From Miltoncostaea sp963703045 (GTDB lineage: Bacteria > Actinomycetota > Thermoleophilia > Miltoncostaeales > Miltoncostaeaceae): DNA of 64,000 nucleotides. The stretch is from contig OY969782.1 in the NCBI GenBank assembly GCA_963703045.1, positions 1,178,001 through 1,242,000 on the forward strand, in the 5' to 3' direction. The first letter of the stretch is position 1. Each line of letters begins with the position of its first letter. Shown here piece after piece: positions 21,487 to 29,759 of the stretch. The translations under genes were made by a program, and so were the position numbers. The notes under the pieces were generated by a model that did no database searches, was not told where the DNA came from, and saw only the letters and a list, made by a program, of their open reading frames with translations.

Positions 21487-21492
21487 GCGCCG

Positions 21493-21498
21493 ATTATC
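21493..21498 (-). promoter_or_regulatory. -10 element GATAAT, leaderless start of yihY-like gene
   Basis: On the minus strand GATAAT is followed by CGGCGC and then GTG 21486, a leaderless arrangement. Confidence 0.5.
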
Positions 21499-21795
21499 CG
21501 CCGTCCGCGCCGCCCGCACGCCGGACCGCCCGGGCACGACCGCCCGGGCACCCCCGGAGGGGCGCCGATACTCCCCTTTCGTCCTGTGCGCGACGGCCGG
21601 TACCCCGTCCCACGGGGGGTGAAAACGCAATCGCAGAGGATCATGATGTCTCCGAGGGTCGTCCTACTGCCCCCGCGCGGCAGTTCGGAGACCGAGGAGC
21701 TCGGGCACAGCGACTCGGTTCTTTGGGCACCGCTCCCACGGAGACGTGGTCGAGCGCCGGGGCGGCCCTCAACTCTCTCCCCTCCGGCCGCCCGG

Positions 21796-21801
21796 TATCG
21801 T
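21796..21801 (+). promoter_or_regulatory. -10 element TATCGT, leaderless start of dehydrogenase gene
   Basis: TATCGT is followed by 7 bases and then ATG 21809, with no Shine-Dalgarno. Confidence 0.5.
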
Positions 21802-21808
21802 GCCGCCC

Positions 21809-22648
21809 ATGCTGATCGGCTTCGTCGGCGCCGGCCTGATGGGATCGGGGATGATCCGCAACCTCGCGGCGGCGGGGCACGAGGTGCGCGTGCACGCCCG
21901 CACCCCGAGCCGCGCGGAGGACCTGCCGGCGACCGCCGCGCCGTCGATCGCCGACGCGCTCGACGGCGCCGACCTGGCGTGTTCCTGCGTCACCGACTCG
22001 CCCGACGTCCGCGCCGTCGTCGAGGGGATGTTGTCCGGCTCGGCCCCGCCACCCGCGCTGATCGAGATGAGCACGATCGCGCCCGCCGTCGCCCGCGAGC
22101 TCGCCGAGGCCTGCGCCGCCCGCGGCGTGGCGTACCTGGACTGCCCGGTCAGCGGCGGGCCGACCGGCGCGGCGGCCGGCTCCCTCGCGTTCATGTGCGG
22201 AGGCGACGCCGACGCGCTGACCGCGGCCACGCCGGCGCTCGACGCCATGGGCGATCCGGACAAGCGCTTCCACTGCGGGCCGGTCGGCGCGGGGCTGGTC
22301 GCCAAGCTCGTCAACAACATGCTCGTGGCGACGATCGCGGCGGCGACCGCCGAGGCGCTCGGGCGCGGGCAGCGGGCCGGGCTCGACCCCGCGCTCGCGC
22401 GCGAGATCGTGATGAGGTCGTCGGGCGACTCGTGGCAGCTGCGCAACCTGTTCGCACGCGTGCTCGAGGGCGAGCACGAGCCCGGCTTCACGGTGCGCAA
22501 CCTGCTCAAGGACCTCGGGCACGCCCGCGACCTGGACCCCCGGCCGCCGCTCATGGCCGATGTGGCGCGCGACCTCTTGCGCCAGGTGCCCGAGGATCTC
22601 GACTACGGCGTGCTCGCGCGGCTCATGATGGATCTGCCCGCCGCATAG
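21809..22648 (+). CDS. beta-hydroxyacid dehydrogenase (3-hydroxyisobutyrate dehydrogenase family)
   Basis: NAD(P)-dependent oxidoreductase of 279 residues. The Rossmann motif GFVGAGLMGSGM starts at residue 4. The substrate-binding signature DCPVSGGPTGAAAGSLAFMCGG and the catalytic Lys in GAGLVAKLVNNMLVA lie in the family order, and the C-terminal helical domain is complete. Candidates include 3-hydroxyisobutyrate, tartronate semialdehyde or related acids; the substrate cannot be read from sequence. The position of the Rossmann motif and the TATCGT box set ATG 21809 as the start. It converges with a small hypothetical gene 8 bp away. Confidence 0.88.
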   Translation: MLIGFVGAGLMGSGMIRNLAAAGHEVRVHARTPSRAEDLPATAAPSIADALDGADLACSCVTDSPDVRAVVEGMLSGSAPPPALIEMSTIAPAVARELAEACAARGVAYLDCPVSGGPTGAAAGSLAFMCGGDADALTAATPALDAMGDPDKRFHCGPVGAGLVAKLVNNMLVATIAAATAEALGRGQRAGLDPALAREIVMRSSGDSWQLRNLFARVLEGEHEPGFTVRNLLKDLGHARDLDPRPPLMADVARDLLRQVPEDLDYGVLARLMMDLPAA

Positions 22649-22656
22649 GCCGCGGC

Positions 22657-22908
22657 CTACTTCGACTGCGACAGCAGGACGGCCAGGTCCGCGTAGGCCA
22701 GACCATCCGGCGCCTCGGGCAGGCCGAGATCGTGCTCGATGGCGGCGGCGAGGGCGCGGGCGCGCTCGAGCACGGCCTTGTGCACGGCCTGGCCCGGGGC
22801 CGACTCGGCGATGCGCTTGGCCTCGTTGCGGAGCTGGTTGAGGTCGGCGGCGGGCGAGTTGAAGCTCGGCTTGGCCGGCGGGGTCCACGTGGGCGTGTCG
22901 CTGCTCAT
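22657..22908 (-). CDS. small conserved-looking hypothetical protein (83 aa)
   Basis: Protein of 83 residues, unrecognised. The N-terminus is Pro/Ser-rich and extended (MSSDTPTWTPPAKPSFNSP); the rest is predicted helical (ADLNQLRNEAKRIAESAPGQ, AVLERARALAAAIEHDLGL, LAYADLAVLLSQ). No signal, membrane segment or Cys. It lies upstream of nothing obvious on its strand and about 40 bp beyond the start-distal end of ppk1, same strand, so it may be the last gene of another transcript or stand alone. The WTPPAKPSF pattern near the N-terminus may be a peptide docking motif (speculation). Confidence 0.6.
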   Translation of the reverse strand: MSSDTPTWTPPAKPSFNSPAADLNQLRNEAKRIAESAPGQAVHKAVLERARALAAAIEHDLGLPEAPDGLAYADLAVLLSQSK

Positions 22909-22948
22909 CGGCCCAGGTTACCGCACGCCCCGGCGGGGCAGCCGGGTG

Positions 22949-25036
22949 TCAGCCGACCCTCGCCTGGCGGCTCGCCAGCTCCATCAGGGCGTCCTGCGAG
23001 TTGAGGGGCGGCTCGCCGTCGGCCGGCGTCACCCGGGTCCACGATCCGTCGGCCGCGAGCCGCCACGACAGTGCCGTGTCGGCGAGCTGCAGGTCGAGCA
23101 CGTTCTGGATCTCCGCGGCGGCCACCGGATCGTCGACCGGCGCGACCAGCTCGACCCTGTTGTCGAGGTTGCGCGCCATCATGTCGGCCGAGCCGATCCA
23201 GTACCGGGTCTCCCCGTCGACCGTGAAGGCGAAGACGCGGGCGTGCTCGAGGAAGCGGCCGACGACCGACAGCACGCGCACGTTGTCGCTGACGCCGGGG
23301 ATGCCGGGGCGCAGGCCGGTGATGCCGCGCACGATCAGGTCGACGGGCACCCCGGCCTGCGAGGCCCGGTAGATGGCCGCGATCACCGGGCCGTCGATGA
23401 TCGAGTTCATCTTCATCACGACCCGCGACGGGTTGTCGGGGGAATGCGCGGCGACCGCCCGCTCGATCTCGCGGATGACGCCGTCGCGCAGGTGCGCGGG
23501 GGCGACCAGCGTCCTGCGGTACATCGGCGGACGCGCGAACCCCGTGAGGTGGTTGAAGAGGTCGGCGACGTCCTCGACGAGGTCCTCGCGGCAGGTGAAG
23601 AGGCCGAAGTCGGTGTAGAGGCGGGCCGTCGAGGGGTTGTAGTTGCCCGTGCCGATGTGCACGTAGCGCCGCACGCGGTCGCCCTCGCGGCGCACGACCA
23701 ATGCCAGCTTGGCGTGGGTCTTGAGCCCTGTGAGGCCGTAGACCACGTGCACGCCGGAGCGCTCGAGGGCGCGGGCCCACTGGATGTTGCGCTCCTCGTC
23801 GAAGCGCGCCTGCACCTCGACGAGGCAGACGGTCTGCTTGCCCTGCTCGGCGGCGCGCATCAGGGCGGGGACGATCGGCGAGTCGCCGCTGGTGCGGTAG
23901 ACCGTCTGCTTGATCGCCAGCACGCTCGGGTCCTCGACGGCCTGCTCGACGAACCGCTCCACGCTCGACGAGAAGTCGTCGTAGGGGTGGTGCACGAGGA
24001 TGTCGCCGGAGCGGATCGCCGCGAACATGTCGATGCGCTCCCCCTCCTCGGGGCGCAGGCGCGGTCGCGTGCGCGGCTCCCACGGGGCGTCGCGCAGGCC
24101 GGGGCGATCGAGACCCGCCAATGCCCACAACGCCGTGAAGTCGAGCATGCCGGGGACGCGGAAGGTGTCGCGCGCGCCCGTCTCCATCGCCTCCATCAGC
24201 TCCTCGACCAGGGCGTCCGAGGCGCCCTCCTCGACCTCGAGGCGCACGACGTGGCCGAACCGGCGGCGACGCAGCTGCGCCTCGACGGCGCCGATCAGGT
24301 CGTCCGATTCGTCCGAGATCGAGAAGTCGGCGTCGCGGGTGACGCGGAAGCGGCTGGTGCCGACGACCCGCATGCCGGGGAAGAGCCGGTCGACGTGCGC
24401 CTCGATGACGTCCTCGAGGGGGACCATCCGCTCGCCCACGCGCAGGAGCCGCGGCAGGCGGGGCGGCACCTTGATGCGGGCGAACCGGCTCTCGCCGGTC
24501 ACCGGGTCGCGCACGCGCAGCCCGAGGTTGAGCGAGAGGCCCGAGATGTAGGGGAACGGGAGCCCGGGACCGACGGCGAGCGGCGTGAGCACCGGGTAGA
24601 CGGCGCGGTCGAACTGGGCGTCGAGCTCCCGTCGCTGCACCGCGGTGAGCCCGGTGTACGCGACGATCTCCACCCCCGCCTCGGCGAGCTCGGGGCGCAC
24701 GTCCTCGCGCCAGATCCGACACTGCTCGTCGGTCAGCTCGCGGACGCGCTCGGCGACGCGGTCGAGGACCTCGTCGCGCGGGAGCTGATCGGGCGTGGAC
24801 GGCAGCCGGCCGGCCTCCATGGCGTCCTGCACCGCCGCCACCCGCACCATGAAGAACTCGTCGAGGTTCGACGAGAAGATGGCGAGGAACTTGCAGCGCT
24901 CCAGCAGCGGCATGTCGGTCTCGCGCGCGAGGGCCAGCACCCGTTCGTTGAAGTCGAGCCAGGAGAGCTCGCGATTGATGTAGAGCGCCGGGTCCGAGAG
25001 GTCGGGGACGACGCGGGCGTCGTGGGTCGTGGTCAT
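22949..25036 (-). CDS. ppk1: polyphosphate kinase 1
   Basis: Ppk1 of 695 residues, which reversibly transfers the gamma-phosphate of ATP to polyphosphate. The N domain opens YINRELSWLDFNERVLALA and FLAIFSSNLDEFFMVRVA. Phospholipase-D-like catalytic domains hold HPYDDFSSSVERFVEQA, KQTVYRTSGDSPI, and the autophosphorylated His in YVHIGTGNYNPSTARLYTD. Later come MKMNSIIDG, GITGLRPG and RYWIGSADMMARNLDNRVEL, matching the second HKD-like region. ATG 25036 is preferred; GTG 25045 would add three residues and lies next to the stop of the protease gene. Elements for phosphate control elsewhere in the window include a Pho-box-like array at 42524, but none is seen here. Confidence 0.95.
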   Translation of the reverse strand: MTTTHDARVVPDLSDPALYINRELSWLDFNERVLALARETDMPLLERCKFLAIFSSNLDEFFMVRVAAVQDAMEAGRLPSTPDQLPRDEVLDRVAERVRELTDEQCRIWREDVRPELAEAGVEIVAYTGLTAVQRRELDAQFDRAVYPVLTPLAVGPGLPFPYISGLSLNLGLRVRDPVTGESRFARIKVPPRLPRLLRVGERMVPLEDVIEAHVDRLFPGMRVVGTSRFRVTRDADFSISDESDDLIGAVEAQLRRRRFGHVVRLEVEEGASDALVEELMEAMETGARDTFRVPGMLDFTALWALAGLDRPGLRDAPWEPRTRPRLRPEEGERIDMFAAIRSGDILVHHPYDDFSSSVERFVEQAVEDPSVLAIKQTVYRTSGDSPIVPALMRAAEQGKQTVCLVEVQARFDEERNIQWARALERSGVHVVYGLTGLKTHAKLALVVRREGDRVRRYVHIGTGNYNPSTARLYTDFGLFTCREDLVEDVADLFNHLTGFARPPMYRRTLVAPAHLRDGVIREIERAVAAHSPDNPSRVVMKMNSIIDGPVIAAIYRASQAGVPVDLIVRGITGLRPGIPGVSDNVRVLSVVGRFLEHARVFAFTVDGETRYWIGSADMMARNLDNRVELVAPVDDPVAAAEIQNVLDLQLADTALSWRLAADGSWTRVTPADGEPPLNSQDALMELASRQARVG

Positions 25037-25046
25037 GGCAGGCACA

Positions 25047-26462
25047 TCATGGCCGTCGGGCGACGGCCGGGGTAGTGGCGGGGGCCGGGCGCTCGCGCGT
25101 GGCCGTCAGGGCGTACGCGACCGCCCCGCGACCGCCACCCGTCTCGCCGCCCCGCACCCCGCGCACCTCGAGCGAGTAGACGCCGCTCCGGGGGACGACG
25201 AGGTCGATCCGCTCGGCGGCCCGCGGACCCAGCGACGCGGCCGCGAGCCAGCGACGGGCCACCGCGGGACCGCGTCGTCCGCTCGGCGTGCCCGGGCGCC
25301 AGAGCAGCAGGTCGAGGTCGCCGGCCGCGGCGGTGCCGGAGGGCGTGAGGACGACGCTCAGCGGCTCCCCCGCGCGGAGCACGACCCTCGCGACGTCGGC
25401 GGGATCGCTCCAGGTGCCGGTGGTGCCCTGCCGCGTCGCCTGGTCGGGCCCCCCGGTCGTGAGCAGCGGGCGCGTGCGGGCGGCGATGTCGATGTCGTCG
25501 TTGGGCTCGGGGTCTCCGGGGGCGGGAGGGCGGGCGGCGAGGGCCGCCCGCAGGTCGAGTGCGCCGGCCCCGGTGGCGATGTCGGCGCCCGTGGGCGGCA
25601 CGTCGCGCGCCGTCGCCTCGAGGATCCCCCTCACCTGCTGTGCCGAGAGGCCCGGCCGGCGGGACAGGATGCGCGCCGCCGCCCCGGTCACCACGGCCGC
25701 CGCCATCGAGGTGCCCGTGCGGGTCACGAGTCCGGGTGCGACGACGCCGCGACGGGAGCGGGCGGGGACCGAGGCGACGTCCTCGCCGGGGGCGGCGATG
25801 CCCACCTGCTCGCCGCGCTGCGAGATGCCCAGCACGCGGCCGTCGGTGCCGAGGGCGGCGACGGCGAGCACCTGCCGGTAGGCGCCGGGGTAGTCGGGAC
25901 CGCCCTGCCGCCCGCCCCTGTTACCGGCTGCCGCGACGACGAGGGCGCCCCGGCGCGTGGCGTCGTCGATGGCCCGCTGCTCGACGGCAGAGAAGCCGCG
26001 TCCCCCGAACGAGATGTTGATGACCCGCGCTCCGCGCGCCGAGGCGTACCGCAGCCCGCGCACGAGCGCCGAGGTGGTGGTGCGCCCCCGTGAGTCGGCG
26101 ATCGTGACCGGCAGGATGCGCGCGTCGGAGACCCCGCTGCCGCCCACGCCGTTGCCCGAGGTCGCCGCGATGATGCCGGCGACGTGGGTGCCGTGGCCCT
26201 GGGGGTCGCGGGCGGGGTCGGAGGAGCCCGGCACGAAGCTGCGGCCCGCGCCGGCCGGCACCGCGGCCACCAGGTCGGGGTGGGAGCTGTCCACCCCCGT
26301 GTCGAGCACCGCGACCAGCGGCCGGCGGCCTCCGCTTGGCGGGGTCCAGTCGATCTGGGCGAGGAAGCCCTGCCGGGCGGTCAGCGGATCGGTGCCCGGG
26401 GCGACGGCCGCCGTCCGTGAGATGGCGGGCGCCGGGAGGGGCGGCAGGTCGGCCGGACTCAC
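25047..26462 (-). CDS. subtilisin-like serine peptidase (S8) without visible signal peptide
   Basis: S8 peptidase of about 471 residues. Triad: Asp54 in AVLDTGVDSSHPDL, His90 in GHGTHVAGI, Ser252 in GTSMAAAVVTG, with the oxyanion Asn in VVAAAGNRGG. A C-terminal pre-peptidase-like beta domain (about 330-471; LRAGEPLSVVLTPSG, DLDLLLWRPG, VYSLEVRGV) is of the kind removed or used for secretion. GTG 26462 overlaps the stop of the membrane-protein gene by GTGA, giving a start that reads VSPADLPPLP and no signal peptide. Most such enzymes are secreted, so either the start lies elsewhere, the upstream protein is part of the system, or it is cytosolic. Confidence 0.85.
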   Translation of the reverse strand: MSPADLPPLPAPAISRTAAVAPGTDPLTARQGFLAQIDWTPPSGGRRPLVAVLDTGVDSSHPDLVAAVPAGAGRSFVPGSSDPARDPQGHGTHVAGIIAATSGNGVGGSGVSDARILPVTIADSRGRTTTSALVRGLRYASARGARVINISFGGRGFSAVEQRAIDDATRRGALVVAAAGNRGGRQGGPDYPGAYRQVLAVAALGTDGRVLGISQRGEQVGIAAPGEDVASVPARSRRGVVAPGLVTRTGTSMAAAVVTGAAARILSRRPGLSAQQVRGILEATARDVPPTGADIATGAGALDLRAALAARPPAPGDPEPNDDIDIAARTRPLLTTGGPDQATRQGTTGTWSDPADVARVVLRAGEPLSVVLTPSGTAAAGDLDLLLWRPGTPSGRRGPAVARRWLAAASLGPRAAERIDLVVPRSGVYSLEVRGVRGGETGGGRGAVAYALTATRERPAPATTPAVARRP

Positions 26463-26827
26463 ACCCGCCAGCGGGCCGCGATGCCGATCAGGGCGACGAT
26501 GAGGACGATCGCGACGATCAGGCCGGCGACCAGCGAGAGCCCGACGACCAGGGGGATGACCACGACGATCGCCTGGGCGATGGCGACGATCCACAGCAGG
26601 TCGCGCAGCAGGCCCGGCCCGACGCGTGTCGCGGACAGGACGCTCAGCACGAGCACCGCGACCGCCAGCGTTGCCAGCAGCACCGCGCTCGGGCGCCAGA
26701 TGATGAACGCCACGACCTCGACGAGCGCGAGGACGCCGGCGAGCATGAAGCGCCGGCCGCGCAGCCAGCGCCGCGTGCGCTCGCGGGCGGACGACGGACG
26801 GGCCTCGATGATGAGCGGGTCGGACAC
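26459..26827 (-). CDS. four-helix small membrane protein, coupled to the subtilase gene
   Basis: Membrane protein of 122 residues. A basic N-terminal segment (SSARERTRRWLRGRRF) precedes four tightly packed hydrophobic helices: MLAGVLALVEVVAFII, AVLLATLAVAVLVLSVL, LLWIVAIAQAIVVVIPLVV, and LVAGLIVAIVLIVALIGIA. I do not recognise a named family. Its TGA overlaps the GTG of the S8 peptidase gene, so translation is coupled and the two products probably act together (inference). It might anchor or inhibit the peptidase at the membrane; nothing in the sequence proves this. Confidence 0.7.
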   Translation of the reverse strand: MSDPLIIEARPSSARERTRRWLRGRRFMLAGVLALVEVVAFIIWRPSAVLLATLAVAVLVLSVLSATRVGPGLLRDLLWIVAIAQAIVVVIPLVVGLSLVAGLIVAIVLIVALIGIAARWRV

Positions 26828-26890
26828 CCGCTGAGTCTAGCGCCGTCCCCCGGCGGACCGAGGTCCGCCGGGGGACGTCGTCCGAGAGGG

Positions 26891-28009
26891 CTACTTCGCG
26901 ACGATCGTGCGGATGCTCGCCGTCGTACGCGCGCCCCGCTCGTCGGTCACGCGCACCCCGAGGGTGGCGATCCCGGCGGGCAGCGCGAGCCGGATCGAGG
27001 ACCCGGTCGCGTCGTCGTAGCCGCCGTCGGCGTCGGTGTCCCACTCGACCTTCACGACCGAGCCGTCGGGGTCGGCCGCCTGGGCGATGTAGGCCGCCCT
27101 CTGCCGCGGCTTCGGAACGAGCGTCGTCTTGACGATCTTCACGTTCGGGGCCACGTTGGAGCGGACCGACGTGACCTCCTGGCGGGCGGCCAGGCCGGTG
27201 ACGGCGAGTCGCGGCGTGCCCTTGCTGCGCAGCAGGCTTCCGGTGGCGATCGGGCCGAGCTCCGTGGTCGCGCCCGTGATGATGTCGACGCGGTAGAGCA
27301 CCGCGCCCGTGCCGCCCGCGGGGGTCGTGGTCATGTAGCCGATGTTGCCCACGCCGGCGATGTCGAACGAGGTGGCGTCGCCGACGTCCACGCCGAGCGG
27401 CTTGGGGTCGACGAGCGTGCCGGCGTTCGGCGGGCTCTGGACCGACACCGTGTTGGCGGCGGCGTCGATGGCGTAGAGCGTCGTCGTCGTCGGGCGCACC
27501 GACGACGCGGCCGAGTTGGTGTAGGCGCTCGCGACCACCGACGGGTCGCCGGGGTTCAGCGCGCCGTCGGGGCTCCCCGCGCCGTGGTTGCCCGACGCGA
27601 ACGAGATCCGGTAGTTCTGCTCGGCGTTGCTCGTGATGCGGAGGGCGTCGGGCACCGGGTTGGTGTCGACGCCGAACGACGTCCCGTTCAGGCCGGGCGT
27701 GAACCCGGTGCCGATCGCGACGGCGGCGCCGGTGTCCTGGTTGATCGTGTACACGACGCTGTTCGAGCCGACGCCGACCAGATCACCCGTTGCGGGGCGG
27801 ATGTCGATTCCGACGAGCGACACGCCCGTCGGCAGGCCGGTGATGGGGGCCGTGTCGAGGATCACGCCGGGGTGGCGGGAGTCGAGACGGTGCAGGTTGC
27901 CCGCCGAGTCGGTGATGTACATGTCGCGAGCCTGGGCGGCCGCGGGCGCGCAGAGGGCGAGTGCAGCGCCGAGCGCGAGCGCGCGCCGGCCGATCGAACG
28001 TCGGGCCAT
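26891..28009 (-). CDS. secreted DUF4394-like protein with C-terminal PKD-like module
   Basis: About 372 residues. A signal peptide is clear (ARRSIGRRALALGAALALCAPAAAQA). The body is beta-rich and repeats the pattern ITDSAGNLHRLD, GIDIRPATGDLVGVGSN, VYTINQDTGAAVAIG, FGVDTNPVPDALRITSNAEQNYRI, LYAIDAAANTV, VLYRVDIITGATTELGP, which is DUF4394-like, a putative propeller. The last 75 residues (AADPDGSVVKVEWDTDADG, VTDERGARTTASIRTIV) look like a PKD-type immunoglobulin fold. ATG 28009 has GAGAGG six bases upstream; ATG 28030 is an alternative. It is transcribed away from an ECF sigma factor and may belong to its regulon (inference). Confidence 0.75.
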   Translation of the reverse strand: MARRSIGRRALALGAALALCAPAAAQARDMYITDSAGNLHRLDSRHPGVILDTAPITGLPTGVSLVGIDIRPATGDLVGVGSNSVVYTINQDTGAAVAIGTGFTPGLNGTSFGVDTNPVPDALRITSNAEQNYRISFASGNHGAGSPDGALNPGDPSVVASAYTNSAASSVRPTTTTLYAIDAAANTVSVQSPPNAGTLVDPKPLGVDVGDATSFDIAGVGNIGYMTTTPAGGTGAVLYRVDIITGATTELGPIATGSLLRSKGTPRLAVTGLAARQEVTSVRSNVAPNVKIVKTTLVPKPRQRAAYIAQAADPDGSVVKVEWDTDADGGYDDATGSSIRLALPAGIATLGVRVTDERGARTTASIRTIVAK

Positions 28010-28118
28010 GGTGATCCTCTCGTCGGTCATCGGGTCCACCTCCCAGTACCGGCGGCACCCGCAGAGCGTTCACACGGTCCCGCGCCGCCGTCGCGCCGGA
28101 ACCCCGGGCGACCGCAGG

Positions 28119-28799
28119 GTGATCCGAACGACGCGCCCGTCCGAACCACGCCGCGACCGACCCGACCGAGAGGCACCGATCTACTCCGCGACCCCCAGCC
28201 CCCTCGATCCGTTGGGTCGTCCAATTGAGCGGCCGTCGTCCGATCAATTGATCGCCGACACGGACGGCGAGGAGGCCGACTGGCTCATCCGGGCCGCCGC
28301 CGGCGACATGGACGATGCCTTCGTCCACCTCTATCGACGCTACGAGGGCCGCGTCTACGGGCTCGGTCTCCGAATGCTGGGCGACGACGGTCTGGCCCAG
28401 GAACTGGTCCAGGAGACGTTCCTGCGCCTGTGGCGTGGGGCGCGCGCCTTCGATCCCGCCCGCGGCTCGGTGCGCACCTACGTCCTCACCATCGCCCGGC
28501 GCGCGGCGATCAGCCTGTGGCGGCGGCCGTCGTCGCGGCCGATGGCGCCCGCCCCGCTGCTCGAGGCGGGGAGCGTGGACCCATTCGACGAGATCCTCCT
28601 GGGCGTCAGCGTCCGCGACGCCCTCGTCGCCCTCTCCGACGAGCACCGCGAGGTCCTGACCCTCTGCGTCGATCGCGACATGACCCAGGCGCAGGCGGCC
28701 GAGGAGCTGCGGGTGCCCGTGGGGACGGTCAAGTCGCGCACCCATCACGCCCTGATCGCCCTCCGCAGAGCGCTCGCCGAGCGAGGCATCCGTGCCTGA
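28119..28799 (+). CDS. ECF sigma factor (SigK-like)
   Basis: RNA polymerase sigma factor of the extracytoplasmic-function group. Region 2 is AFVHLYRRYEGRVYGLGLRML through ETFLRLWRGA and RTYVLTIARRAA; region 4 is ALSDEHREVLTLCVDRDMTQ with the helix-turn-helix AAEELRVPVGTVKSRTHHAL. It is coupled to an RskA-type anti-sigma gene (start overlaps its stop), so it should be held inactive until a signal acts on the membrane anti-sigma factor. The start is uncertain: GTG 28119 gives a 40-residue basic/Pro-rich leader, TTG 28212 a shorter one. Paired palindrome P5 lies in this N-terminal region. Confidence 0.88.
   Translation: MIRTTRPSEPRRDRPDREAPIYSATPSPLDPLGRPIERPSSDQLIADTDGEEADWLIRAAAGDMDDAFVHLYRRYEGRVYGLGLRMLGDDGLAQELVQETFLRLWRGARAFDPARGSVRTYVLTIARRAAISLWRRPSSRPMAPAPLLEAGSVDPFDEILLGVSVRDALVALSDEHREVLTLCVDRDMTQAQAAEELRVPVGTVKSRTHHALIALRRALAERGIRA
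28220..28252. repeat. paired palindrome P5 (TCCAATTGAG / ATCAATTGAT, 23 bp pitch), start of sigma gene
   Basis: Both arms contain an exact CAATTG (28222 and 28245). The 14-mer CGTCCAATTGAGCG at 28218-28231 is identical to arm 2 of P7, 3.4 kb away. It lies in the N-terminal codons (RPIERPSSDQLIA) or 5' leader of the sigma gene. Confidence 0.75.
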
Positions 28800-29493
28800 T
28801 CACGCGATCCACCCCGACCTGGCGGCCCACGCGCTCGCCGGGCTGCCTCCCGCCGAGGCTCGCGCCGTCGAGGCGCACGTCGCCGAGTGCCTCGAATGCC
28901 GCCGGGAGCTCGAGCGCCTGCGGGCGACCGCCGCCCTTCTCGAGCAGGCCGCGCCGCCCTACGAGGTGCCCGCCGGTCTCGAGGAGCGGACGATGCAGGC
29001 CCTCGCTCGCGGTTCGGTCGGACCGCGCCGGGCCCGGGACCGGCCACGTCTGCGCGCCGCCGTCACCGTATCCATCGCCGCTGCCGCGGCGATCGCCGGA
29101 ATACTCATCGGCGTCCGCGCGGCCGACGAGCCCTCCCCCGCCGGCCGTCTCGAGCTCACCGCGACCCTGCGCTCACCCACCGACCCGCAGATCGCCGCGT
29201 CGGTGATCGTCCGGGCCACCAGCCTCGGCCGTGACGTGAGCATCCGGTCGTCGACTCTCGCCGTGCTGCCGAAGGGCGAGTTCTACGAGCTCTGGTTCGT
29301 CGGGCCCGGCGACTCGACGACCGACCCCGACCGCATCTCGGCGGGGACGTTCCACCCCGATGAGCAGGGCCGGACCGACCTCCATCTGCACGCGGCGGTC
29401 GATCCCTCGCTATTCCCGACCATGAGCGTCACAGCCGAGATCGGCGACGGCGACCCGAGCCCCGGCCGGGAGATCATCCGCTTCTCACGCTGA
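28792..29493 (+). CDS. RskA-type membrane anti-sigma factor
   Basis: Anti-sigma factor of 233 residues. The N-terminal zinc-binding anti-sigma domain carries HPDLAAHALAGLPPAEARAVEAH and ECLECRRELERL (His-x3-Cys-x2-Cys type). One membrane helix (AAVTVSIAAAAAIAGILIG) lies near residues 88-106, followed by an extracytoplasmic RskA C-terminal domain with LPKGEFYELWFVGPGD and AGTFHPDEQGR. GTG 28792 overlaps the sigma gene stop. By analogy with mycobacterial RskA it would bind the upstream sigma factor at the membrane and be destroyed by regulated proteolysis. Confidence 0.88.
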   Translation: MPDHAIHPDLAAHALAGLPPAEARAVEAHVAECLECRRELERLRATAALLEQAAPPYEVPAGLEERTMQALARGSVGPRRARDRPRLRAAVTVSIAAAAAIAGILIGVRAADEPSPAGRLELTATLRSPTDPQIAASVIVRATSLGRDVSIRSSTLAVLPKGEFYELWFVGPGDSTTDPDRISAGTFHPDEQGRTDLHLHAAVDPSLFPTMSVTAEIGDGDPSPGREIIRFSR

Positions 29494-29604
29494 GCCTCGT
29501 CGGCTCGGCGCGATCGAGCTCCGCGCAGAGGCTCATCTGGACGGACTGCCCGGGCGCTCCGAAGAGATCGTGGCGGCGGCGGTCGGGAGCAGCCCTGCGC
29601 AGTC

Positions 29605-29637
29605 TCCAATCGAGAGAGCGCCGCAGCTCCGATTGGG
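29605..29637. repeat. paired palindrome P6 (TCCAATCGAG / TCCGATTGGG, 23 bp pitch)
   Basis: Arms 29605-29614 and 29628-29637. CCAATCG faces CGATTGG as an exact 7-bp inverted repeat. It lies in the 266-bp gap between the anti-sigma gene and the next plus-strand gene; I see nothing else in that gap. Confidence 0.65.
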
Positions 29638-29759
29638 AACGCGCGGACGAGGGTCGGTCGCACCGGCTCGGCGACGCCAGCCTCACCCGTCACGGGCCTG
29701 GTTCGCACTCGTCCGTGGTCGGTGTCGATCCGGGTGGTGCCGGCGCGCAGGATCGTGCC

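Larger units (their letters stand above)
21487..21808. other. divergent intergenic region
   Basis: About 320 bp between yihY (-) and a dehydrogenase gene (+). Leaderless-type -10 boxes flank it at 21493-21498 (-) and 21796-21801 (+). Inside are a short hairpin (ACCCCGT...ACGGGG at about 21602-21619) and a slightly AT-richer patch around 21620-21650. No open frame or known riboswitch is recognised. Confidence 0.5.

Noticed and set aside
21600..21660. Possible riboswitch or small RNA in the yihY-dehydrogenase gap
   Set aside because: A short hairpin and an AT-richer patch are visible but match no riboswitch class I know, and the flanking genes look leaderless.
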